Shown one piece after another: positions 52,840 to 61,574 of a stretch of DNA of 64,000 nt. The notes under the pieces were generated by a model. The model did no database searches and was not told where the DNA came from. It worked only from the letters and a program-made list of their open reading frames with translations. The position numbers and the translations under genes were made by a program. Position 1 is the stretch's first letter. Every line of letters starts with the position of its first letter. The stretch lies in the NCBI RefSeq assembly GCF_007752535.1, contig NZ_CP036431.1:1-64000 (forward strand), given 5' to 3'. This DNA is from Tautonia plasticadhaerens. GTDB taxonomy: Bacteria; Planctomycetota; Planctomycetia; Isosphaerales; Isosphaeraceae.

Positions 52840-54156
52840 ATGCCCCCCGCAATCACCGTCCAGAACCTTTCTAAGACTTACGCGATCGGCTCCGGGGGCG
52901 AAGAGCCCTACCGCACGCTCCGCGAGTCGATCATGCAAGGCATCGGCGCCACGAGCCGTGCGGCCGGCAGGCTCCGCCCGGCGGACTCGCGGCGGATCGT
53001 CGCCCCCACCGTTCATCAGGCGCTCGACGATGTGAGCTTCGAGGTCCAGCCCGGAGAGGTCATCGGCCTCGTCGGTCGGAACGGGGCCGGCAAGTCGACC
53101 CTGCTGAAGGTCCTCAGCCGGATCACTGAGCCCACTTCGGGGCGGGTCGAGTATCGGGGCCGGTTGGGCAGCCTGCTCGAGGTCGGCACCGGCTTCCACC
53201 TGGAACTGACCGGACGCGAGAACGTCTACCTCAACGGCTCCATCCTCGGCATGAGCCGCCGCGAGATCGCCCGCAAGTTCGATGAGATCGTCGCCTTCGC
53301 CGAGATCGACAAGTTCCTCGACACGCCCGTCAAGCGCTATTCGAGCGGCATGTTCGTCCGCCTCGGCTTCGCCGTCGCCGCCCACTTCGAGCCCGAGATC
53401 CTGATCGTGGATGAGGTCCTGGCCGTCGGCGACGCGGCCTTTCAGAAGAAGTGCCTCGGCAAGATGAGCGACGTCAGCCGAGAGGGCCGCACGATCCTCT
53501 TCGTCAGCCACAACATGGCCGCCGTCAAGTCGCTTTGCTCCCGAGGCGTGCTGCTCGACGGGGGTCGGGTCCTCATGGACGGCGACGTGAGTGACGTCGT
53601 CAACCGCTACATCCGGGCCGACTCCGAGATGGCCCAAACCGGCGTCATCCCCGACGAAGCACCGCGTCATCGCGACGTCCACGGGGTGGCTAGCTTCCGG
53701 TCTGTGCGGCTCACCGACCTATCTGGCACGGAGACCCGTCAGCTCTTCTACAAACAGCCGTTCCGCGTCGAGTTCACATGCGACCTCGCGCGTGATCTCC
53801 CCGACGCCCACTGGGAGGTCAGCGTCAGCACTACCGACGGCGTCCAGGTCACCTACTCAACGACGCTCGACGCCGAGCCGCCGGGTGCCGCGATCAAGCG
53901 CGGGAGGCACGTCGTCAGCGCCGAACTCGAAATCCCACTGCTGCCGCAGGATTACTCAATCGACCTCGGCGTGCACTACAACGACGGCCGCACGGCGGAC
54001 TTCGTCCGCGGTGCCCTCGACTTCTCCGTCTTGCGCTTCTCAGAGGGCAGAGAAAGCCACTATCGTTGGCGTTCGACGAGAGGGTTCCTCAGCGTACCAG
54101 CCGTGTGGCGGACGCGCGAGGTCTACTCGGCCAAGGTTTCAGAGACCCACGGATGA
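52840..54156 (+). CDS. ABC transporter ATPase for polysaccharide export (Wzt-like)
   Basis: 438 residues. Nucleotide-binding domain ~1-265 with Walker A GLVGRNGAGKSTLLK (~78), KRYSSGMFVRLGFAVAAH as the signature (S-S-G-M instead of LSGGQ, usual for this subfamily), Walker B EILIVDEVLAVGD and switch His FVSHNM. A C-terminal ~160-residue beta domain (Wzt_C-like) follows and may read a terminal modification of the glycan. Partner of the permease at 42928. Ends ATGA with the next gene. Confidence 0.92.
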   Translation: MPPAITVQNLSKTYAIGSGGEEPYRTLRESIMQGIGATSRAAGRLRPADSRRIVAPTVHQALDDVSFEVQPGEVIGLVGRNGAGKSTLLKVLSRITEPTSGRVEYRGRLGSLLEVGTGFHLELTGRENVYLNGSILGMSRREIARKFDEIVAFAEIDKFLDTPVKRYSSGMFVRLGFAVAAHFEPEILIVDEVLAVGDAAFQKKCLGKMSDVSREGRTILFVSHNMAAVKSLCSRGVLLDGGRVLMDGDVSDVVNRYIRADSEMAQTGVIPDEAPRHRDVHGVASFRSVRLTDLSGTETRQLFYKQPFRVEFTCDLARDLPDAHWEVSVSTTDGVQVTYSTTLDAEPPGAAIKRGRHVVSAELEIPLLPQDYSIDLGVHYNDGRTADFVRGALDFSVLRFSEGRESHYRWRSTRGFLSVPAVWRTREVYSAKVSETHG

Positions 54157-55778
54157 ATGGTCCCCTCGATCCGGACGACGGCGCCCGCTTCGTTGCGGTC
54201 CATGACGCCATCTACGAATCGCTGCGCGCGGTCTGCGACCGCGTCGCCGGGATGCGCGAGGAGTCTCGGCTGATCGCTGCGGAGATCACCGCCGGATTCG
54301 CAATAAACTTTCACACCGGGCGATTCGCCGACGGCTTCCTGGAACGGATGATCCTGGAGGTCGGGGAGCGGCTTCCCTCAGCATCTGGGTCCTCTAACGG
54401 TCCGACCGTCCTGTCATCCAAGCGCCGCATCCTTCACGTCGTGACCGAGGCGTTCGGCATCGGCGGAATGACGCGGACGCTCGATAATTGGGTAAGGGCC
54501 GATCGGGCCAGCACACATCATCTCTACATGACCGCGCAGCCCGACGGATCGACCCCACGCTGCCTCGTCGAGGCGATCGCGCGCAGCGGTGGATCGTTGA
54601 TGGAGTGCCCTCGCAACGCGACTCGGCTCGAGCGGGGGGGGCACCTCCGGGCCTGCGCTCGGAGCCAGGCCGATCTCGTCGTGCTTCATCACGGCGGCCA
54701 CGACATACTGCCCACCCTGGCGTTCGCCGGCCGAGGCGGGCCGCCCGTCGCGGTGCTCAACCACGCCGATCACGCCTTCTGGCTCGGGAGTTCGGTGACC
54801 GATCTCGTCATCAATCAGCGTGACCTCAGCCAGCGTCTCGCCGATCGGCGACAAACGCCCCTCAACGTCACCCTCCCGATCCCACTCGAGCCGCCCCCGA
54901 TCCTGAGCCGCGAGGCGGCCCGCCGGCGACTCGGGATTCCGGCCGACACATTCGTCCTGCTCTCGGTCGGTCGCGCGATCAAGTTCCGCCCCACGGCACG
55001 CCAGAATTTCCTGAGGACCGCCCGCCTCCTCCTAGAGCGACTTCCCAGCGCCCACCTGATCGTCGTCGGACTCACCTCGCTCGAGGCCCAGGGCCACCTC
55101 GACGAGACGCTGCACGAGCGGATCCACTGCGTCGGTCCGGTCGAGGAGCCGAGCCCCTACCGCGCGGCGGCCGACCTGTTCCTGGAGCCTTTCCCCTTCG
55201 GCTCGGCCACGTCGGTGCTCGAATCCTGCCTAGCCGGCCTCCCGGTCGTCCTGCCCCACAGCCCGCTCCTCGACCTACTGGTCACCAACCACGGCATAGA
55301 GACGCTCGCCCCGAATCCCGCGAGCGAGGAGGACTACGTCGAAGCGGTCTGTCGCCTCGCGGAGCTCCCCGACGAGCGGCGGCACCTGGCCGCGTCACTC
55401 CAGCAGCGGGTCCGCGAGTGCCACACCGGCGTGGCCTGGCTCGACCGGTTGGAGGCAGTCTATCGCAAGGCGTTCTCGACCACGCATGCGGTCCGGATGA
55501 TCACGCCAACCTTGAGTGAGAGGGCAGACACCGACGTCCGGCTCGCCTACTGGCACCGATTCCTCCGCGCATCGACGGCCGATCCGTTGGGCCTGGCGAA
55601 CCGCTACCTGCTCCAGGCCGCCTACGGGGCACGGCAGGCCGGGGATCATCGCTCAGCCCTCCGCATGCTACTCAGTTGGCATCCCGCGGGGTCCGGCCAA
55701 CTCTTCCGACAGCGAATGGCCGCCGCTGCGAAGGTCCCGGCGCACTGGCTCTGGCGGAAGGCAGGAGCGCTCACGTGA
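54153..55778 (+). CDS. glycosyltransferase (GT4-like) with N-terminal extension
   Basis: 541 residues from ATG 54153. The first ~90 residues are helical and unrecognised. RRILHVVTEAFGIGGMTRTLDNWV opens a GT-B fold. FVLLSVGRAIKFRPTARQNFLRTARLLLERLPSAHLIVVG and YRAAADLFLEPFPFGSATSVLESCLAGLPVVLPH give the donor-binding half (E-P-F ... E-S-C). A ~100-residue C-terminal tail is extra. Probably adds a sugar to the EPS repeat unit on the cytoplasmic face. Confidence 0.75.
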   Translation: MNGPLDPDDGARFVAVHDAIYESLRAVCDRVAGMREESRLIAAEITAGFAINFHTGRFADGFLERMILEVGERLPSASGSSNGPTVLSSKRRILHVVTEAFGIGGMTRTLDNWVRADRASTHHLYMTAQPDGSTPRCLVEAIARSGGSLMECPRNATRLERGGHLRACARSQADLVVLHHGGHDILPTLAFAGRGGPPVAVLNHADHAFWLGSSVTDLVINQRDLSQRLADRRQTPLNVTLPIPLEPPPILSREAARRRLGIPADTFVLLSVGRAIKFRPTARQNFLRTARLLLERLPSAHLIVVGLTSLEAQGHLDETLHERIHCVGPVEEPSPYRAAADLFLEPFPFGSATSVLESCLAGLPVVLPHSPLLDLLVTNHGIETLAPNPASEEDYVEAVCRLAELPDERRHLAASLQQRVRECHTGVAWLDRLEAVYRKAFSTTHAVRMITPTLSERADTDVRLAYWHRFLRASTADPLGLANRYLLQAAYGARQAGDHRSALRMLLSWHPAGSGQLFRQRMAAAAKVPAHWLWRKAGALT

Positions 55779-56011
55779 CGACGGACCTACATTCGAGTCA
55801 TCAGCGAATGACGGATTCGGCTCTCGCGAAATCGCCGCCTGGGGCGTCGAGTAGCGTCAACGTCATCATTTCGACGTGTAACTGTGCCTCATATATCCCA
55901 GAGGCCATCGTGAGTGCCTTGGCCCAGAAAGCCCGACCAGCCGATTGGTCGCTACACGCTACCTCTCGGCGTCAAGATTCGTATCAAACGTCCCTGGAGG
56001 TGGCGCGCTAG
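55775..56011 (+). pseudogene. glycosyltransferase family 2, N-terminal fragment
   Basis: 78 codons from GTG 55775 (GTGA overlap with the previous gene). SSVNVIISTCNCASYIPEAIVSALAQKA is the first strand and helix of a GT-A domain; the frame then ends after an unrelated stretch. The next gene begins with the same type of segment (TVSVIIPTYNSGSFVTAAVESALGQ), so this is a leftover of a replaced or duplicated GT2 gene. Its stop overlaps the next start (TAGTG). Confidence 0.65.
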
Positions 56012-56967
56012 TGTTGAGGCAGACTGTCAGTGTCATTATCCCGACCTACAACAGCGGGTCGTTTGTCACGGCTGCTGTGGAAAGTGCTCTAGGGCAGTCA
56101 GTGCAGCCGTTCGAGATCATCGTAATCGACGATGGGTCTACCGATGCCACATCACACGTTCTGAAACCATATATGGGTTCCATTCGCTATTATCAACAAC
56201 CAAACGCTGGGTTGTCCGCTGCTCGGAATAGGGGTATTGCCGCTGCGATGGGGGATCTGATTGCATTTCTCGACGCGGACGATATTTGGCTCCCGAACAA
56301 ATTGGCTCTACAGATGGAAACGCTCGAAAAACATCCAGAAGCGGCCTTGGTTCACAGCGATGTTTATTTCTGGGATAATGAGACTGGGGAACGGGCGATC
56401 CGGAACAAGATGCGACATGGTTACACAGGTCGTTGCTACCACCAGTTCTTCCGACGCAACGCTGTCTGCCCCTCGACTGTGCTTGTACGCAGAGAATGCT
56501 TAGACCGAATTGGGGGCTTCGACGAACAGATCCGCCGGCCGACCACGCAGGACTACGACCTCTGGTGGCGGATCGCAAGACGGTACGATTTGGCATACCT
56601 CGACCGACCAACCGTCCTATATCGCCTTCACTCCGGCAACGCGAGCAAGCAGACGCTAATGATGGTTGAGGATGAGCTCTATGTGGTTCTAAAGGCGTTG
56701 AGCGAAGATAGTCAGCTCGCTCAATCCCTAGGATTTCGAGAGACCAACGACAGGCTCTTTGGCTTGTACTTCTCCATAGGTTACATCAATTTTGATGAGG
56801 GAAGGTTTCCTACTGCTCGCCGATCGTTACTCAGCGCTATTAGGCGTCGACCAACCGACACATACACGTGGTTACTGACGGCCTCCACCTTGCTGCCGCC
56901 GGCCTGGGTTCGTGCCCTGAGAAACATGAAGCAATCTGCGTTGTTTTGCCTCGACCCCATGACCTGA
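56011..56967 (+). CDS. glycosyltransferase family 2
   Basis: 318 residues from GTG 56011 (GGAGG 10 nt upstream). VSVIIPTYNSGSFVTAAVESAL, IIVIDDGSTDATSHVL, GLSAARNRGIAAAMGDLIAFLDADDIWLPNKL (DxD) and GFDEQIRRPTTQDYDLWWRIARR (catalytic ED/QD region). The C-terminal ~90 residues are helical. Noticeably lower GC and different codon use from its neighbours, suggesting recent transfer. Probably a repeat-unit sugar transferase. Confidence 0.88.
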   Translation: MLRQTVSVIIPTYNSGSFVTAAVESALGQSVQPFEIIVIDDGSTDATSHVLKPYMGSIRYYQQPNAGLSAARNRGIAAAMGDLIAFLDADDIWLPNKLALQMETLEKHPEAALVHSDVYFWDNETGERAIRNKMRHGYTGRCYHQFFRRNAVCPSTVLVRRECLDRIGGFDEQIRRPTTQDYDLWWRIARRYDLAYLDRPTVLYRLHSGNASKQTLMMVEDELYVVLKALSEDSQLAQSLGFRETNDRLFGLYFSIGYINFDEGRFPTARRSLLSAIRRRPTDTYTWLLTASTLLPPAWVRALRNMKQSALFCLDPMT

Positions 56968-56999
56968 CCCCAAGATTCGTGGCGGCCGGAGAGATTCTA

Positions 57000-57839
57000 A
57001 TGAGCATTACATCGATCCCACTCATGGTAAAGGTCTGGGCTGGGGATGACCGGCACGATTTCAGGTACATCAGCAAGAGCTTGCCGAGCCTTCTGAACAG
57101 TGACCTGCCGCTCAACATTCGCATCATCCTGATCGATGACTGCAGCCCGAGCCGGGAGATAAGCCCATATCTCGAACACCTAGCCCGATCACACGACAGG
57201 GTCGAAGTCTGGAGGAACCCCTACAATATGGGGCCGAACACAGGACAATCTTACAACTTCCCCAGGGTTGTCGACCGATATCCCCACGCCGAGTTCTTCG
57301 TCCTCTGCGACGACGACATGATCTACCACCCCGGCTGGCTCCAGCGTCTCATCAGCGTCTACCGGGAAGCCGCCGAGGTCGGTCTTAATGGCGTCTTCAC
57401 CGCTCTCAACGTGCCCGCACGCCCCGCCTACAGCACGGTTTGCCTGCCTACCAGCGAGGTGCTCCTGAAGAAGCGCCAGATGGCCCAGAACTGGCTGCTG
57501 CCCCGCGATGTCTACGAGGCCGTTGGCCCTTTCCGGGTGACCGAACTCGCCTTCGATCACGACTACGGCCTTAGATTAAGCGCCGCCGGATATCCAGTGA
57601 TCTGCATGAAACCGAGCTACGTCCAAAACATCGGTTACCGAGGTGCTTATCAGACCGACAATTCACTCACTGCGAAGGACTACGTCGGTCGTCTCGACTG
57701 GGATCTCTGCCTTGCCGACGCTTTGTGGACCGCCCGTCGCGCCTCAACCCGGCTCGCTCAAGCTTGCTTCGCTCGTATCCCCGAGGGAGGCGCCAAGCGG
57801 TCTCTCCGCCGGATCCGCGATGACCTCACCCAATCCTGA
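57000..57839 (+). CDS. glycosyltransferase-like protein (GT-A fold)
   Basis: 279 residues from ATG 57000. PLNIRIILIDDCSPSREISPYLEHL, VEVWRNPYNMGPNTGQSYNFPRVVDRYPHAEFFVLCDDDMIYHPGWLQRLI (DDD metal motif), ending LAFDHDYGLRLSAAGYPVICMKPSYVQNIGYRGA. GT2-related. The first half is moderately AT-rich while the second half returns to the local GC level, so a recombination junction may lie near 57250. Confidence 0.8.
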   Translation: MSITSIPLMVKVWAGDDRHDFRYISKSLPSLLNSDLPLNIRIILIDDCSPSREISPYLEHLARSHDRVEVWRNPYNMGPNTGQSYNFPRVVDRYPHAEFFVLCDDDMIYHPGWLQRLISVYREAAEVGLNGVFTALNVPARPAYSTVCLPTSEVLLKKRQMAQNWLLPRDVYEAVGPFRVTELAFDHDYGLRLSAAGYPVICMKPSYVQNIGYRGAYQTDNSLTAKDYVGRLDWDLCLADALWTARRASTRLAQACFARIPEGGAKRSLRRIRDDLTQS

Positions 57840-57908
57840 GGGCGTGACGCCAATGGGCCATTCCCCCCGCGAGCCGCACCGGAAGAGCTGGCCGCCTCCC
57901 AAGACCGA

Positions 57909-58399
57909 TTGCGCGGCCGCTTCTTCAAAGCCCTCGCCCAAGCGTTCACCAGCGACGACGGTCGGCGCATTGCCCGCCGGGCCGTCCTCGGCTCGCCGCT
58001 GGCCCTGATGCTGGCCAACCTCGCGGCACACCAGGGCCAGGAAACCGCCATCCGCGCGGTCGCCGAATTGGCCCGGCGGGGCATCCCGCTGGCGTGCTCG
58101 CTGGCCAGTGTCGAGCGGGGGGCGAAGGGGCCCACACGGACCACTTGCGATCCCTCATCGAGGGGCTCGGCCTGGGCGATCGGGTACGGCTGCTCGGCCA
58201 GCGGTCCACCGACCGCCTGGAGCGGCTGTTCTTCGAGCCCCACACCTTCGGTCCGCTGATCGAGGCCGCCCGGTCCGCCGTTCTCGCCGAGTCCTCCCTG
58301 CACGCTTACTGCGAGCGGATCGGGTCCCTCTACGACGAGCTCCAAGGGAGACTCCGCCGGGGGAGCCGACGCCCGGGAAGGTTGCCGCTGCCCTCGTGA
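57909..58399 (+). pseudogene. chimeric remnant: sulfotransferase-like start joined to GT4 fragments
   Basis: Opens with RGRFFKALAQAFTSDDGRRIARRAVLGSP, clearly related to RRRFYRFLERALGTDDGRRIISEASPGMP of the sulfotransferase gene that follows. It switches to a GT4 core (LANLAAHQGQETAIRAVAELARRGIPLACSLASVERGAKG) and shifts frame by one base in a G run near 58125. It continues HTDHLRSLIEGLGLGDRVRLLGQRS, then skips the donor-binding motif and ends FEPHTFGPLIEAARSAVLAESSLHAYCERIGSLYDEL. Decayed product of recombination between neighbouring EPS genes. Confidence 0.65.
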
Positions 58400-58412
58400 C
58401 CATCGGATTCCT

Positions 58413-59552
58413 ATGGCGTTCCCAAGCGATAACCGGCCCTCCCTCCAACAGCGGTGGCGCCCCTTCGGCGCGATCAGGGGTGTGGCGCGGCGCAGGTTCT
58501 ACCGATTCCTGGAACGTGCCCTCGGCACGGACGACGGCAGGCGGATCATCTCCGAGGCATCCCCCGGCATGCCCTTCCGCCCGCCCTCGGGGTGGAATAT
58601 CTCCCCTCCGTACAACGACCTCGGCCGGCCGGCCAACCGTGCCCGTGCCACGGGCCGGGACGACATCATCTTCGTCACGGGGCGGTTCCGGAGCGGCTCG
58701 ACCCTGCTCTGGAACTTGTTCCGGAATGTCGAGGGCGTGACGGCCTACTACGAGCCACTCAACGAGCGTCGCTGGTTCGACCGCCGGTCGCGAGGCGGCC
58801 ACACTGACTCGACCCACCGCAAGGTCGCCGATTACTGGCGAGAATACGACGGCTTGGACGATCTGGGCAGGTGGTACCGAGAGGATTGGATTCGCAGGGA
58901 TTTGCTGATGGCCGAGGACGCCTGGGACCCGGGTCTGACCGGCTATGTGGACACCTTGATCGAGCGGGCCCCGGGGCGGCCGGTCCTCCAGTTCAATCGG
59001 ATCGACTTCCGACTTCCCTGGTTCCGCCGCCAGTACCCCCGGGCAACGTTCATTCACATATACAGACATCCACGTGATCAGTGGTGTTCGACGCTCCAGG
59101 GTGACCTCATCCGCTTCCCGCGGGACGGGACGATGGCCGATTTCATCCCCTTCGACAAATTCTATCTCGGGACGTGGGCCGCTGACCTGAAATACCGCTT
59201 CCCGTTCCTCGAAGAACGGTCCGACGCGCATCCCTATCGAATATTCTACTATATATGGATACTGTCGTATATATTTGGCGAACATTTTTGCCACTATTCT
59301 ATACAGTTTGAACGATTCATGGGTCGCCCCGAAGAGCAGCTCATTGAGCTATTCGATAGGGTGGGGATCATCGGCGCTGACCTGGCCGCACTGCGGTTGC
59401 TCATCGAGCCGCCTGTCCTGGGGAAATGGCGGCAGTACGCCGAAGCTGGCTGGTTCGAGGACCATGAGGCGGCCTGCGAAGAAGTCCTGGGCGAGTTCCT
59501 GGGATCGACGCGTTCCGGGGTCATTCCCGAGCCGTTCGCCGCCCACCTCTGA
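58413..59552 (+). CDS. sulfotransferase family protein
   Basis: 379 residues. The 5'-phosphosulfate loop IIFVTGRFRSGSTLLWNLFR (from ~residue 85) and 3'-phosphate motif FIHIYRHPRDQWCST (~215) define a PAPS-dependent sulfotransferase. YEPLNERRWF and the C-terminal VLGKWRQYAEAGWF fit glycan-type members. It would place sulfate on the polysaccharide or a sugar lipid. An AT-rich patch at 59225-59310 codes for YRIFYYIWILSYIFGEHFCHYSIQF, odd in this GC context. Confidence 0.85.
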   Translation: MAFPSDNRPSLQQRWRPFGAIRGVARRRFYRFLERALGTDDGRRIISEASPGMPFRPPSGWNISPPYNDLGRPANRARATGRDDIIFVTGRFRSGSTLLWNLFRNVEGVTAYYEPLNERRWFDRRSRGGHTDSTHRKVADYWREYDGLDDLGRWYREDWIRRDLLMAEDAWDPGLTGYVDTLIERAPGRPVLQFNRIDFRLPWFRRQYPRATFIHIYRHPRDQWCSTLQGDLIRFPRDGTMADFIPFDKFYLGTWAADLKYRFPFLEERSDAHPYRIFYYIWILSYIFGEHFCHYSIQFERFMGRPEEQLIELFDRVGIIGADLAALRLLIEPPVLGKWRQYAEAGWFEDHEAACEEVLGEFLGSTRSGVIPEPFAAHL

Positions 59553-59568
59553 CCGCGAAAGGCCACCC

Positions 59569-60771
59569 TTGACCACCCTCCTGATCAGCGAGATTTTCCC
59601 CCCCCGGCACGGCGGCAGCGGCCGCTGGTTCTGGGAGATCTACCGGCGACTGCCTCGGGCCGATTTCCTCATCGCCGCGGGGGAAGACCCGCAGCAGGAG
59701 TCGTACGACCGGGCACACGACCTGCGGATTGTCCGCATGCCGTTGACACTCCAACAGTGGGGGATCGCCAGCCTATGCGGGCTGCAGGGCTACACCAGGG
59801 CGATTCTGCGGCTGCGCCGGCTAGCCGCCGAGCACCACGTCACCGCGATCCACAGCGGCCGTTGTCTTCCCGAGGGGATCATGGCCTTGGCCTTGAGGCA
59901 TTCGGTCGGGATCCCCTACGCCTGCTACGTGCACGGGGAAGACGTGAATACAGCGACACTGAGTCGAGAACACCACTGGCTGGCCCGACGCGTATTGGGG
60001 GGGGCCCACCTCGTCATCGCCAACAGCCGGAATACCGAACGGATCCTGAGGCAGGAGTGGGGGCTCCCGGTCGATCGTGTCCGGGTATTGCACCCTGGCG
60101 TCGACACCGATCGGTTCGTCCCCGCGCCTCGAGATGCCGCCGTCCGAGCCCGATTGGGCTGGGGCGACCGTCCGGTGATCCTGACGGTCGGTCGGCTTCA
60201 ACAGCGCAAGGGGCACGACCGGATGATCGAGGCGGTAGGAAAGGTCCGGCGGACGATCCCGGATGTCCTCTATTCGGTCGTCGGAGGCGGCGAGGAGCGG
60301 GACCGCCTCGGGGAACTCACCGCATGCGCCGGCCTGGCAGGCCATGTGCAGTTCCTGGGCGAGCTTGCCGATGAGGATCTCATCCGTTGTTATCAACAAT
60401 GCGATATGTTTACGCTCCCCAACCGTCAAGTCGGCAAGGATATCGAGGGGTTCGGGATGGTCCTGCTGGAGGCCCAAGCTTGTGGAAAGCCCGTGATCGC
60501 CGGCAATTCCGGGGGGACGGCCGAGACCATGAAGATCCCCGAAACCGGATGGGTTGTCGCCGCCGACGACCCGGCAGAGCTGGCCGAATCGATCATCAAC
60601 ATCCTCTCCGATCGCGGGCGCATGGCGCGGATGGGGCTCGCGGCACGTGCCTGGGTCAGTGGCCAATTCAGCTGGGACGAACTCGCGCCCCGGGCCGGTA
60701 GCATCTTCCGCGAGATGGTGCGCTGCAGATCGCAGGATACCTGCTTTCACGAGCATGAAGTCGACGTTTAA
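59569..60771 (+). CDS. glycosyltransferase family 4
   Basis: 400 residues from TTG 59569 (AAAGG upstream; begins LTTLLISEIFPPRHGGSGRWFWEIYRRL). PYACYVHGEDVN, VLHPGVDTDRFVP, ILTVGRLQQRKGHDRMIEAVGKV and the E-x7-E donor motif EGFGMVLLE (~292-300) followed by AQACGKPVIAGNSGGTAE. Typical retaining GT-B enzyme (CapM/PimB-like) in repeat-unit synthesis. The unusual TTG start is forced by the lack of ATG/GTG between the previous stop and the conserved N terminus. Confidence 0.88.
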   Translation: MTTLLISEIFPPRHGGSGRWFWEIYRRLPRADFLIAAGEDPQQESYDRAHDLRIVRMPLTLQQWGIASLCGLQGYTRAILRLRRLAAEHHVTAIHSGRCLPEGIMALALRHSVGIPYACYVHGEDVNTATLSREHHWLARRVLGGAHLVIANSRNTERILRQEWGLPVDRVRVLHPGVDTDRFVPAPRDAAVRARLGWGDRPVILTVGRLQQRKGHDRMIEAVGKVRRTIPDVLYSVVGGGEERDRLGELTACAGLAGHVQFLGELADEDLIRCYQQCDMFTLPNRQVGKDIEGFGMVLLEAQACGKPVIAGNSGGTAETMKIPETGWVVAADDPAELAESIINILSDRGRMARMGLAARAWVSGQFSWDELAPRAGSIFREMVRCRSQDTCFHEHEVDV

Positions 60772-61375
60772 GTCAATTGCCGACGGATTGGCTTCGGTCC
60801 TCGTCATCCCGGCTATCCTGCTTTATGCAATTGGCCGGACCGCCGTCGGTGCAGATCGGGCCTTCCCGGGGTGGTCTCAGGCCTTCGCGCTCATCCCGGG
60901 CCTCAGCGGCGTCTACCTGCGGCGTGCGTTCTATCGTCGCGTCCTCCCGAGATGCGGTCCCGATGCCTGCCTGGGCTTCGGGACCATCCTCTCCCACCCA
61001 ACGGCTGAGGTCGGGCGCAACGTGTACGTGGGCGCTTATTGTTGCCTAGGAGCCGTGACCCTGGAGGACGACGTGATTGTCGGCTCCCATGTCTCGATCA
61101 TGAACGGCTCCGAGCAGCACGGCATCGAACGCCTCGACGTACCCATTCGCGAGCAGCCGGGCTCGTGGCCCCGAGTGACCATCGGCCAGGACTCGTGGAT
61201 CGGCGAGCGATCGGTGGTCATGGCCGACGTTGGCGCGCACTGTGTCATCGGGGCGGGCGCGGTGGTCAGCAGGCCCGTGCCCTGCTACGCGATCGCCGTC
61301 GGAGTGCCCGCTCACGTGCTCCGGTCCCGGGCGGGGTCCCCCGGCGATCGGCCAGCCGAACCCGCAGGCCCCTAG
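60755..61375 (+). CDS. hexapeptide-repeat O-acetyltransferase
   Basis: 206 residues from ATG 60755, overlapping the GT4 gene by 17 bp. A hydrophobic N-terminal helix (ASVLVIPAILLYAIGRTAV) is unusual for soluble members. The left-handed beta-helix follows: LGFGTILSHPTAEVGRNVYVGAYCCLGAVTLEDDVIVGSHVSIMNG, HGIERLDVPIREQPGSWPRVTIGQDSWIGERSVVMADVGAHCVIGAGAVVSRPVPCYAIAVGVPA. Likely acetylates the polysaccharide or a precursor. Last intact gene before the IS1-like remnant. Confidence 0.85.
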   Translation: MKSTFKSIADGLASVLVIPAILLYAIGRTAVGADRAFPGWSQAFALIPGLSGVYLRRAFYRRVLPRCGPDACLGFGTILSHPTAEVGRNVYVGAYCCLGAVTLEDDVIVGSHVSIMNGSEQHGIERLDVPIREQPGSWPRVTIGQDSWIGERSVVMADVGAHCVIGAGAVVSRPVPCYAIAVGVPAHVLRSRAGSPGDRPAEPAGP

Positions 61376-61574
61376 GGCGACCGCCGCGACCTCACCGCCC
61401 ACGACGGTTCGACGCCGCACACTTAAATGAACTGTTGAGAAATTTCATCACGTTGGTCGTTGGCCCGTCCCCGCGCTCTCCACCAATATTGTCGAAATTA
61501 GACATAATTTTTTATATATTTTAATAAGTCAATAAATTCGACTTTGTCGCCCTCGGTTGTTTCCTACGGACGTT
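61376..61574. other. short AT-rich spacer
   Basis: About 200 bp with a sharp drop in GC at 61430-61580 (runs of A and T around 61495-61525). No gene. Such patches recur at several joints of the EPS locus (37.7, 47.2, 61.5 kb). Confidence 0.4.
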
